From contig NC_069133.1 of NCBI RefSeq assembly GCF_026914265.1, forward strand, positions 12,221,937 through 12,285,936: a stretch of DNA of 64,000 bases, in the 5' to 3' direction. Both the position numbers and the translations under genes were made by a program. The stretch comes from Mya arenaria. Lineage: Eukaryota > Mollusca > Bivalvia > Myida > Myidae. How positions within the stretch are numbered: the first letter of the stretch is position 1; every line of letters starts with the position of its first letter. The notes under the pieces are model-generated. The model worked only from the letters and a program-made list of their open reading frames with translations, ran no database searches and was not told the origin of the DNA. Positions 47,087 to 58,438 of this stretch are shown one piece after another.

Positions 47087-50000
47087 TTAGGCTAATTCAT
47101 AGCCACATTTTTGTGCTCTATTCCCGCCAAAGTAGGCAACACTGTCAGCATTACTGTCTTCAAGGGTGTTGTTGTAGTCGCCAGGATGTAAGTGAACGTT
47201 TACATAATCATTTCTTTGAACCAGTTTGGTTGAGTCCTTGAAGCAAACGTTTTCATATCCTGTTGTTGTTGTTTCTTGCGCTATACTCTGGTTATCACGT
47301 GCACTACAATATTGTTTCTTTTGTTTACCATGTGGTGGGTTTGAATCATTTTCTCTGGTTTTAGAGTTGTGATTGTTGACTCGATTTACAAAGGTATTTG
47401 TATTTGCATAGATATGATACCCAGACCCATTGTCATTAAATTGGCAGTTGTCGTCTCCGTCATCCTGATGCACATTGTCTTCGGTATACAATGCAGGTGT
47501 AGAAAATAATACGTCTCCATTTGCAAACCAATATGCTGCATTTGCATGCGCTTCCGTTTCTTTTATTGGTGATCGACAGATCATTCCTCTCCTTAAATAC
47601 GAAACAGATTTATTTTGGACACTATACAGATGCATTGTTGGTAATCACTCCTGAAACCACTATACATACAAAGTATGAAATAACCAGTTTTGGTTTCATT
47701 GAAACTGTTTATTGACTACAATGGCAGGAGCAATACTGTATAACCCAGCAAAACAGGAGTTATGTGGTATTCCAATTGATGTGGTATCAACATTGAACAA
47801 TTGTGAATGATCCCAGATAATCAGAATATAATAAAACAATGTGAGCGAATATGGATCAATAGCGATCTAAATGTTGGTTATACTTTTATTATGTCGATGA
47901 AACTACCTGCGCATAAATATCAGGCCAATGACAACAATGGCTAACACGACAGGAAAACCAACACCGCCAGCCACACCTATCACCATTTTCGAGTCTGCGA
48001 TAAAGAAAGGGAATTATGAATTCATATTTAGAGTGGAATTCTAAATGCAGTCCATGTTTTGTATGACTGCAATGAACATGCGAGAAAAGAACTACATCAC
48101 CTATATAAACGATATTTACAAGAAACACTGCGACTTCCCGTTCTACTTCAATTTGACTGTGAAGACGTCATTTGACAAGAACCACGCTTAAGTCTCTTTC
48201 TTGAATTTTGAGAGTAGTATTCGTGTCCGTTTTGAAATGACATTTCGAGGCAGGCCTAGATTCTCAAATGTGGACACCGATACATTTGGTATGTTTAAAC
48301 AAATATTATAGTATATCGTAGCCTCAAACTGACTGTGTTGACGGCTAACATCTGTAGTCTAATTGCGTTAACCATTTTTGCATCAAGGTTTTGTCGTATT
48401 GTTGAGATCTTTTGTGATTTGCTGATTTGTCTGGTACAACAGCTGATATTTTTTTTAAAACTGAATCCTTCCCTTGGTTTGATGTTGAACATCGATTGTT
48501 TAATGTGACTTATGTACCTTCAAAAAAGTTTCTTGTTGCAGAACTTTGCTGTGTTGTCCTTTGTGATGTTTTTGATGCTATTATTGTTGGTGAAGTGGAT
48601 GGTACTGTCATGTATGAACTCTGCGTCTTTGTCGAAGTTTTTCCAAACGCTGATATGGGAGAGCCACAAACTAATTTGTAAATAACATAATATGATATAA
48701 ATATGAATTATCGAACGGTATACAACTAAAATCATCATGCATTTAAAGACAACGAAACTGTACGAAAAGTTTACAAACATGTTAAAGTAATTGGACTGTG
48801 TATAGCGAACTTTGTTTTGAAATGTAAAGGTTCCCTTTCTATGTATATTTACCTCGCATATGAGAAATATTCTCTTCATATCTATCTGAAAAATGAAAAC
48901 AACATGAAAAGCCGGATGCAAGTTAGTGTGATGCTAAATTCAACGAATTAACAAAGACAAGCCCAACAGTTTAAACCTTAACCTACACTATGTTTTAATG
49001 CATCATGGTCAACCAAACAAACACTAATAGAGAGACATACAACATCACATGACAGCAAAAACATTACACAAATATCGGTAAATCGTTATCAAATAACCTT
49101 GAGATAACCGTGGCATGGTCAGTAAAAAAAGCACTAAACAACACACTTGTACCACTTTAATCATTAAAGAATTAAACCAAAACAAAGAGGAAACATAACT
49201 AGTTCATTGATGAAATGTCTGCCGCATGGGAGCATGGTAGACATATACTGGACTAATTAAATATTCATCAAAACAATGATTAGGTGGTATGTTTGCAAAT
49301 AATTCCTGTTCATCACTTTAAAGTTAAAACTTAAATACACAACACATAAAGATGCTTACCAAAGCTGCAATATGAAGGCAGAGTCCTGTTGCAATAATCT
49401 GTATAATGAAATACACCCTCTATTCCAATGGTGCCACACTGGTAAATGTCGGGTACTGTGTACAACCATTCGTGCATCCCTTCAACAATAGATCGTACAA
49501 TTATGGAAAAGATATGAACATTTCGTTTTAATGAGCTTATACATGTATTTTTTATGAAGCACTGCCAGAGTTAACATAAAACAGGAATGAGTTCATAAGT
49601 AAATATTATGATTACTATATTTTACACTATATTTATTCTATATGTTTACCTGGTGTCTCGTGTAGAGTTAGCTCAACTGCCGTTTTTGTCCAATATCGAC
49701 CGTTAAATATGCCCGACCCAAAAACTGGCTCCGAAAAGGTGTGATTGCAAGAAAACAAAGCCTTTTCCCATGTCCCAGCTTGTATACATTCGTGTAATGG
49801 CGTCCTCCCTAGTTTTATACAGTTTTACTTTTAATTTTTTCATGCAAAAAGTAAAAGAAAACAATTCTGAATACTGATTGACAAACAATTATTCAAATTC
49901 ACAAAGAATGTGTACGACTAAGAAAAATGCCCCTGTACACTCGTACTGAATTGTCATACAACTAAAGTCACGATTAACAACAATCAATGATGCCTACTCA

Positions 50001-52697
50001 ATGGCCATCACATAGTATTTTTGATTTATGGAGTGTTTTTGGAGTAACGGATACACTAAAATAAAACCACAGCAAATTGTAGCTTCACCACGGCAGTTTT
50101 GAGCAGAACTGTCGTGGCTCTTTCCAATTCAGGTGGATAACCTACGACTCAACACGATTCACGCAGTGAATTCACGATTTAACAAGAATCACATCAATTT
50201 TCAAAATTGTATCAAATCCGACGAAGCCGAAATCACAACAGCAAAATCCAAAATATACTGGAATGAGATTATTGTTATTAATGTGTGTATGACTGTATGT
50301 GATAGAAAATTTAAAACATTACTTCGCGGTTTATATGTTCAGTCTCATGACATTATCAATGCTCAAGACATATGTTGAACATAGAGATAATAAGCCTGAT
50401 AAGATATTATAGAAAATTAAGTTCAATGTATTTGTTTTTTGTTTTTTTTTAAATTATATTTGCTTCTTTTTATTTTATAATGAAATATATGAAAAAACCT
50501 TTACAAGGGCTTATAATTATAATACCTTCTGGACAACAAATGTATTTGAACTCGAACGAACAATTTGCAAACTTTTCCTTGCAGAAACCATTGGGCCAGT
50601 GAAAGACTTTGTACCCACACAGATGACCGGTGACATTGAGCGCAGCACCTGAAAGCAGTTTTGACTTTTAAGATTAAGCATTCCAAATTCTCATTAGGAG
50701 CAAGAAACTTTAGACACGTTTTTCAAATATCTTCTGTTTTAATATATTTATAAAAAGAGTCAAGACCAAAAATATACCTACAACTTTAATGTCATGAGAT
50801 AATTATTATTAATACAGATATTTTGAAGTTTGTTAAGTATGATTTTATTATTTTGTGACGTTGTGTGTATTTCTCTGTAATAAGCGTCGATTAAGCATCA
50901 GCCACGTGCCTCTTTACATGGTCTTTGTTAAATTTCAAATTTAAGAGCTTGCTCCCGCAGTTCCCATTACAAATGTAGATCAAATCAAATTGTTTCAATG
51001 ATAAGCGTCAGCTTCCAATTTCAAATCATACATACTAGGCACGAATAACACTGTCATAAAAAAGCACACAGTCATTTTATTTTCGATTCTACTATTTGAG
51101 ATATATAAAGCAATCGCTACGCCTCCGGCACGTTCAGTTTAAAGACAAAAGTCAATGTTTATCAATTTGATTAGGGTTTTGTTTTGATTCCTTACTAACT
51201 TAGATAACTCATTATCATAAAGGCTTCAAAAATGTAGATTTCTTTGCCATATTTTGATTTTTGGGTTTCGATAACTTCAAACCTACCATCATGACATCAG
51301 TTTGATATGGCATTATGAGAGAACACCAGAGCAACAGATAAAGGAAATCATAAAATAGTCTGCAACAGGATTTAACAGGATTCGAATTTGTGTGATTTCA
51401 GACAGACGGGATGCAATCATTTTTTATTCATCTCAAGTATTAACCCCTGAACCTTTATATTGAATAATTTTTAACATAAAATTTTAGTTCTACAGATATA
51501 TCAAACTAGCACTATAAGGATACGAAGGGTCATGTATACCGTTTCATGAATTACCTGATGTAAGAACCGTCTTTGTGATAAAGTCAGATGTCCAGTAGGT
51601 TTGATTTTGCATTTGAACTTTTGAAGACTCGTGGATGTTCTTTCCCACTGGTGTTCCTCCTGAGTTTATGCATGATGTCATTGCATCTTTCCATGTAAGC
51701 TTCTCATCGTTGCAGTATAGGACGCTGGCTGATGATAAAAAACTCACAATTTAAAGAGCTTAGATATTAAGGTATTAGAATGTATGTTAACTTTCTGGGT
51801 ACATAATTTTACAATTGATTATAACTTTTAGGTAAAGTATTTAGTTTCAGTCATAACTTATCAGTTAATAGTCCTCGACCTTTTCAAGCAGGTGTCATAT
51901 ATTTTGTCCGGTTTTAAAGTCATTGAACATTTTATTCCGCATAATCTGCACAGTAAACAGGCAAACATGTTCCATAGATTTATACCCGAGAAACGGTTCG
52001 GCCCTGCCCTTTGGTGTCTTATTTCCCCCAAAAAATATGTAAGAACTCCTTCTGAGCATTCTTCTATCCGCAAGTCGCAGTGCTACAATACGTATTGTGC
52101 ATACTTGACTTATTAAGTTTCAACGCAGTGGTAATTATACAGATGTAAAAAAGAACTCATGTCTGGTCTAAACACCTAAACCCAGAAGATCATATACCGT
52201 TGTCACCATTTCTGGCAATTGTTCTCAGGTAAACACATGTACATGCAATTATTTTATGTTTAATAAAGTTTTCTGTCATATGTGATAGCATTTTAACCCG
52301 ACGTACACAATTAATATTGTTCTTAGTAGTATCTTAATGTTATAAACCTGTTTACAATTTCAATGATTCTAAGTTTTGGGTAAAAACCTGTGTGTGTTTT
52401 CTGATAGCAAAACAGATTATTAGCTTTGGTCAATATTCTTCAGGCTGAAGTATGCTACGATTTTAGTTTCATATCACATTCAATATACAACACAAATTAT
52501 GATGCATCTATTGCTAATACCATCTGATTTGTTTTGTTATAGGTTACTTATTCTTTCAATAAATGAATAGTTAAAAAATACAAAATGCACAACCTAAATC
52601 GATAATTTATTTTATAATTCTTACCTGCGGAGAATGCTACCAGGTACATGTGAAAAACAACACAAACACTAAAACAGAGATCCTCATACATATTCAT
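47087..52697 (-). pseudogene. Receptor B: same 8-exon layout, disabled; could only encode a soluble ectodomain
   Basis: Exons: 52625-52697 (signal peptide MNMYEDLCFSVCVVFHMYLV…), 51555-51728, 50526-50648, 49650-49808, 49360-49479, 48310-48670 (stalk), 47907-47994 (membrane helix), 47087-47591 (tail). Lectin-like modules are intact: LTWKDAMTSCINSGGTPVG…YWTSDF…NCSFEFKYICCPEG and GTWEKALFSC…YWTKT…YQCGTI…YCSF. Three lesions: TAA at 48510-48512 in the stalk where C has a Ser codon, the stalk donor changed from gt to at (about 48308-48309), and a 2-base net loss in the tail giving a stop at 47087 before the ITAM-like array. Translation from the ATG would stop after 269 residues, before the membrane helix. 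The ruined array remains at 46840-47087. Confidence 0.8.
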
Positions 52698-54240
52698 ATG
52701 CAATTTTAAAAACTTTTAGCAGAGGCATCAATTAATTCAGTTATTGTACGGAATGAATGCGAAAGCAAGTACGAAAACACCTAAACACGTAATTAGAGAT
52801 TTTGATGGTTTTAATAAGTCCTCATCGGCGCAGGTTCCTTCAGGCAAAAAGGCCTTGTTTTTGACAATAAAATTTCAAAATGAGATAATGAAAATAGTTT
52901 ATTACAGAAATGAAACCATTTCAAGTGCTTACATGATTTTATCGCTCACTGAATGTCAGTCGTCTAGGAAGTTAATGCGGAATATAAGTCAACAATAAGT
53001 GATCTCTGTAAAAGAAGTAACCTTTAAAACGAGGCCAGATCTGACTCGAATCAACTTGATCCAGGCAGTCAAATTATGGCTATATCATCAATTTATATCC
53101 AAAAGCATGATTTCAAATAACAACACCACCAAACAATCTAATGTCGAAATACAAAAGCTGTATGCCTCGATGATGTAAACAAGTTTTATTTTTGGTTGTT
53201 ATATATATCAATCGTAGTTATAATATAAAAATAAAGTTTGTTTAAAATTAATCAGGAAGTTTTAAAAAGGGAATCTATTTGTACTATTGACTAGCATTGA
53301 CGAACGCATTATAACGGATTTTTACAAAACATGAATGACCGACGAAGAAAGAAATAACATGAGTTTTAAAAGGCTACTTTTGGTATAAAGATAGCGGATT
53401 TGGCGGATTGAACCTCTTCCCCGTGAGAATTGTGCAAATATAGATTAGCTACGCCCCTCATTGAACACTGATCTACATACAACAAACAGATTGATCAACC
53501 CAAAGTTAATAACCTAAAAACAAGCAGTGAGCAAAAAAAGAAGTTTGTAAAAAAAATAATAATATTGATTAAGTGTCGTGTTTAATGTGTGATTTGTATT
53601 ACTAATTTCAAATTGATTTGGAGTAAAGTGAAGTATTGCATAAATAATTAAGAGACTTAACACTTCTGTTACAAATAAAAACATCTTGCCGGGGGCAGGG
53701 CATGTGATTTATTGCTTGAAACAGCGTGAGCAGTTCACTAGTATAGCACATACAACTTCGTTACAACAATATTCAACATCTAGTCAAATCGTTTTCTACG
53801 AAATATTTGCTTTCAATAGTAGAATTTTTATTAAACTACAAGCTCTATGCAAAGATATCATGGGTCAGATTAAAAACCAGAGATAAACTGCGCCCCAACA
53901 ATAGGGTGTGAAATACTCTGGAAAACTGTTCCCATTTTATCTTGAGACACGCCATATAATATACTTAACATACCACATACAATATGCGAATATAATTGTG
54001 TCATGCTTTAAGACAACATTGCATTTTATCTGTACATTTCTTTTAAAAACTCTTATCTGATATTGTAAAACAACCAAACTTGAACCTGATTGCCTGAAAA
54101 GTTGACCGTTCAGATCGCTGTTGAGCGTAGACCTAATCGCCACGAACATTATCCCGCATAAACCAGAAGCACACATTTTAAAACTCATACAAGTGTGATT
54201 CTTTTGTTGTGCATAACCATTTGTATCCAATTTTAAACGC
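52698..54240. other. Upstream of receptor B, nothing recognised
   Basis: AT-rich intergenic sequence; ORFs are short and unsupported. It should contain the promoter of B if transcribed. No core promoter could be assigned. Confidence 0.4.
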
Positions 54241-54246
54241 AACTAC

Positions 54247-54395
54247 AGGTGGCAGTGTTGGACGCCTGTGCTTTCGCAATGAAATATGGAAAGAAGCTGT
54301 AGCTTGCCATCGTCAAAGATGCACAGTCGATATCACAGACGGCATAACGTGGACAGGAGTCACAATACACACTAATCAGTAGCAAGTTAGAAGTA
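54247..54395 (+). pseudogene. Orphan lectin-module exon in inverted orientation
   Basis: After 'actacag' the plus strand reads GGSVGRLCFRNEIWKEAVAC…, ITDGITWTGVTIHTNQ, stop. This matches exon 4 of receptor A (GGNVGPGCIRNGTWEKAVTC…DGTYWTGATLQTT) at protein and DNA level. All other family members are on the minus strand. It has no neighbouring exons and no donor where expected (…cag|tagcaa), so it is a displaced, inverted fragment. Confidence 0.75.
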
Positions 54396-55309
54396 AATGA
54401 CATCCATAAAGTAGAATAATGTGTTTTTAAACCTTATTGTTGGTGTTTTTTTGTGTTTTTTTTTCATTTAAGGAATGACGTCACCATTACGTCATATGTA
54501 CTTCCGTTGTGTGGAAAATTCTCAATAAAAAAAATGTTCGTATGATCGATAGACATGTTTTCACATGCTCAATACACTGTAAATCAAAAATATCATTATT
54601 CCTGAAACTTTTATACCTTAAGTATCTATTCTTGCTTGATTTATCATTTAGAGTAGAGATTAAAGCATAAACCGCTGCCCTATAGTTGAAAGGTCATTTT
54701 GGAAGAACTGTCATGGCGGACGGTGCAAATTTTAAAGTTTGTTTTTCAAGTGGAGTGATTTTTCTGAGGAATAACTTGACCCCTTTTTTATTGGCTTAAA
54801 ATGTAATTTAAAGCTTGAACTTTAAGAATATATGTGGTTATCATAGCCTGCATTCACTGGAAATGCCTTTAAATGTTGTCTACAAATTATAAGTTTACAT
54901 TGAATTATATAGGGAATAACAATGGTGGTGTGTAACCTTTAATGGGTACAGATATTTTAATATTGACATGAACGGTGTTTTTTATGTCTTTTGAACTTGA
55001 TGGTTGTGCCATCAAACAAGATAACAATGTGTTGTGCATGCGGGGTTGGACCCTTTAATTTGAAGGGACTCGTTTACGTTATATAGGGTTAAACATCACC
55101 AATTTTAATTTCATGTTAGATCTGAACAAAATGTTTCCTTCAATGATAACAATTCACCATGAGTTCAGATTGGAGCTCTTTTCTAATTATAATTATAATT
55201 ATATCTAATCAACAATATATAGCAATAGTTGTTTCGGCTGTCGTTTCATTGCGAACAACCTTCTTAGTTTCATTTCTGTAAAAAAACGAACGTATGACAT
55301 AACACCAAT

Positions 55310-55342
55310 CATTTTATAATTATAATTATAATTATAATACTA

Positions 55343-55390
<48 letters not shown>

Positions 55391-55398
55391 TTATTATA

Positions 55399-55448
<50 letters not shown>

Positions 55449-55480
55449 TTATTATTATTTTATTATTATTTTACCTCATT
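55310..55480. repeat. (ATT)n microsatellite, probable 3' tail of the neighbouring LINE
   Basis: A near-pure attatt tract of about 130 bases is preceded by an 'ataattataattataatta' palindrome. On the minus strand it immediately follows '…tataaatgaggtaaa', the typical end of an L2/CR1-like element whose tail is a short tandem repeat. Confidence 0.75.
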
Positions 55481-58170
55481 TATATAACACTCTTTTCAAA
55501 AACAATATACGTTCAAAAGTGCTTTACAATACATATACACAAAAACAATGCAATCAAACTATTAAACTACAAATTAAGCGTGACTACATTCATCCTTATA
55601 TCAATACTTAATTTCTGACAAAAATACAATAAAATATTTACAACATTAACTTAAATTAAACGGTTATTGAATAGGTTAATCGTTTTAAAAATATAGTTTA
55701 ATGATATTGTGAAATATACATAAAAACATTACAATTATATAAGCATAATAGCCAAAAAAGTTGTACACTACACATGTTTGAAAATATAAATGATCTGCAC
55801 TCAATAAAAGCATGTTTTATACCAAAAGATTATCAATTTACCTAAGTACATGTATATAAGTTCTTTGAAACTATAAATTATATTCTGAGTGAATATTTAA
55901 ACCGAAACGTAAAACGTTGACACGCACGGTCCAAGAGTTCTAAACACGTGCCCCCAAGCATAGGACCATCTTCCCTTTTAAAGGACAAAGATATAGTGCG
56001 TTAGGCTGCCGCGAAAGACTACGCCGATTGAACGTTACACTCATAACATTTTTAAAACTAGTAGATAGATCGCGGATGCATCGAAACACAGTAACAGTCC
56101 AGTAGGAATACTGATACACTTCACACATAATGTTTGAAGAAGAAGCGAGTTTTAAATGTCTTCTTGAAGGAGTTCAACGTTTCAGATCCTCGGATTTCAG
56201 ATAAAGGGAATTCTACAGTTTTGACACCGCATACAGAAAACTTCGTTCTCCAAATGTGACAGTACTAATACTAATTGGAATAACCAATGTTGGCGCTTCA
56301 TTCTTTGATCTGAGATTGCGCCTAGGCTCGTAAACTTCTAACAAGTTTTTCATATATACTGGCGATTGTCCATGTAAACCTTTGAATGTGGTAGTCAGTA
56401 TTTTGTATTCAATTCTTTTCTGTACCAGTAGCCAATGTAATTCCTTAAGTGTAGGAGTAATATGACTGAAACGAAATGTTCGTGTAATCAGACGGGCAGG
56501 AATAGATTTCGAAATTTCTTAATGTACGTTTTGTGGGTGACATAGAGTAATCCGTTACAGTAATCCATTCGTGAAATTACTAGCGAATATACGAAAGATT
56601 TTGTGGCATTTGATGTCAAATATTGCCTGATGTATCCGATTTGCCTGATTTGCGCTTAGCTTGATCTGCTTACGGAGTTGACGTGTTTTCCCATGCTGAT
56701 TCTGTTATCAAACTATGCACCTAGATTTTGCACACATTCTAATGACTTTAAGTGCGATTCTCATACAATTACGCTAAAGTTGTCTATGTGAAGGGCGTTT
56801 CTTTCACTTGAAAATGCTATAACTTTTGTTTTATCGGTGTTTAGCTTTAACATATTCTTTTGCATTCAATAATATCTTGAATACATTTTTCTACCCGACG
56901 AAGTGTTTTATTCTGAGCTGCTCCGTCACTAGGTTTAAATGATATATATAGTTTTGAGTCAACTGTGTGGAAGTGGTTGTTGAGTCCATGTGTTTTGCAG
57001 ATTGGTCCGACGGGTTTTGTGTACAAGGTATAAAATTGTGGGCCTATCACAGATCCTTGAGGTACGCTGAAGTTGATCAATACTGGTTTAGATACATTAC
57101 TATCGATACACACTGAATGGAAACGATCTGAAAGATATGATGTTACCCATTGAACTGGTTTGTCAGCATGACCAAAATGTTGCTTGATGCGTTTCAAAAG
57201 GGTTATGTGGTCGATGGTGTCGAAGGCGGCAGAAAGGTCCAGCATAACCAATTTAGTCACATTTGTCTGATCCAAAGATTGAAGGATGTCGTTCTGCACT
57301 TTCAACAAGGCTGTTTCTATTGAGTGGACCTTCCTATATGCCGACTGGTTTCGTTAAAAGAAGTTTAGAAACATATTGTAAATTTAAAACTAGGCGGTAA
57401 TTTTAAGCGTATCTCGGGTATCTTGAATGATCTTGGTACAGTTTCCGTAGAAAGTTTTTTTGTATTTATTGGTAAAAGTTCAGTTGTTCACAATTTCAGT
57501 AACCTTGTTAGAATAGGATCACACTCGCACAATTTATAAGGTGATTGTTCAATATGCCTTTTCAATTTCTTCCTCAGTTGCTGGATGGAAGTTTGTCAAA
57601 CTATCTATTTATTTCAATTGATCATTTTCATACCTTGTTGTACTTAAATAGGTTTAGACATGTGAGATTACATCTTTACTGATTCCTTCAACTTTGCTCA
57701 TTAAGAAATCACTGAAATTTTGCGCTTGCTTGTCAGGTGTTTTTTCCAGCTGCGAGAGATATTTCACTTGTACCGCCATACATGTTTTATATTTTGAATA
57801 TGCTCTTTTGATCACGGCCGCAAGATGTTACCTTTTACGAATAAAAATCTATTCGAGTATGTTTGAGCAGTTTATTAAATTTGCACAGTGATTCCTGTAT
57901 CATTCGTGTTTCGCCATTTACGTTCTAACTTGCGTCTAATGCGTCATGTAATTCCTAATTGAACCACGGACAATTTAGTCTCAAAATTATGCTCTTTCTT
58001 CATATTAGAACATGTTTCTCAATTAAATCGGAGAGTGTATTATAACATGTTTGAACTAGGTATTCAAGGTCCTGCACATTATCACAGACGATTCTGCAAC
58101 ATCATGTTTGAATGATTCAACATCGATTGCCCGTAGTTTCCGAAAGGTGACAGTTCTTCTGATGGAAATT
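55330..58170 (-). mobile_element. Non-LTR retrotransposon (L2/CR1-like), 5'-truncated and mutated
   Basis: Read on the minus strand: an endonuclease-RT linker with 'CPWFN.EL' (about 57960), RT start 'QSAYRKVHSIETALLKVQND' (57345-57290), RT core 57308-56847, then 'LHWLLVQKRIEYKILTTTFK' and 'LLEVYEPRRNLRSKNEAPTL' (56440-56290), ending with a 3' UTR '…ttgtaaagcacttttgaacg' 'tatattgtttttgaaaagag' and the (ATT)n tail. Frame is broken repeatedly. It sits between receptors B and C. Confidence 0.82.
56847..57308 (-). pseudogene. Reverse transcriptase core fragment, catalytic motif lost
   Basis: 153-residue open stretch with RT motifs 'LVMLDLSAAFDTIDHITLLK', 'SYLSDR', and 'VPQGSVIGP'. The expected FYADDTQLY-type motif reads FHTVDSKLY: two of the three metal-site residues (A-D-D to T-V-D) are changed, so this copy is catalytically dead regardless of frame. 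Confidence 0.85.
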
Positions 58171-58438
58171 GGTTTTGAACCTTTTGATCATTTACCCCTG
58201 GCATGCGTCTTAAATGCAATCCGACAATGGAGGTGGGGGCAATTATTGCTATATTGTCTTGTTTAATGTTATATTTACTTAATACATGCAGCAGACTTCT
58301 TTTGTTTTACTCCAAATTATCGAAAATCAATATTTTAAATGAAACTTTTTTTGTTTCTGAGTAACTGAACGATGTCGAAACATTACCAAACACAAGAAAG
58401 ATTGTAGGCTTGTTTACTTAAAACAAGTCATTCAACAT
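58171..58438 (-). other. 3' flank of receptor C
   Basis: Shares 'catttacccctggcatgcgt' '…gggggcaatta…gttttactccaaat' with 37775-37870 and 44390-44500, i.e. the duplicated block resumes immediately after the LINE. Confidence 0.55.

Noticed and set aside
48427..48681. 84-aa plus-strand ORF
   Set aside because: Antisense shadow of the receptor B stalk exon.
53937..54242. 101-aa minus-strand ORF as a signal-peptide exon for another receptor
   Set aside because: No convincing hydrophobic leader with a donor in the right phase, and no similarity to exons 1 of A or B.
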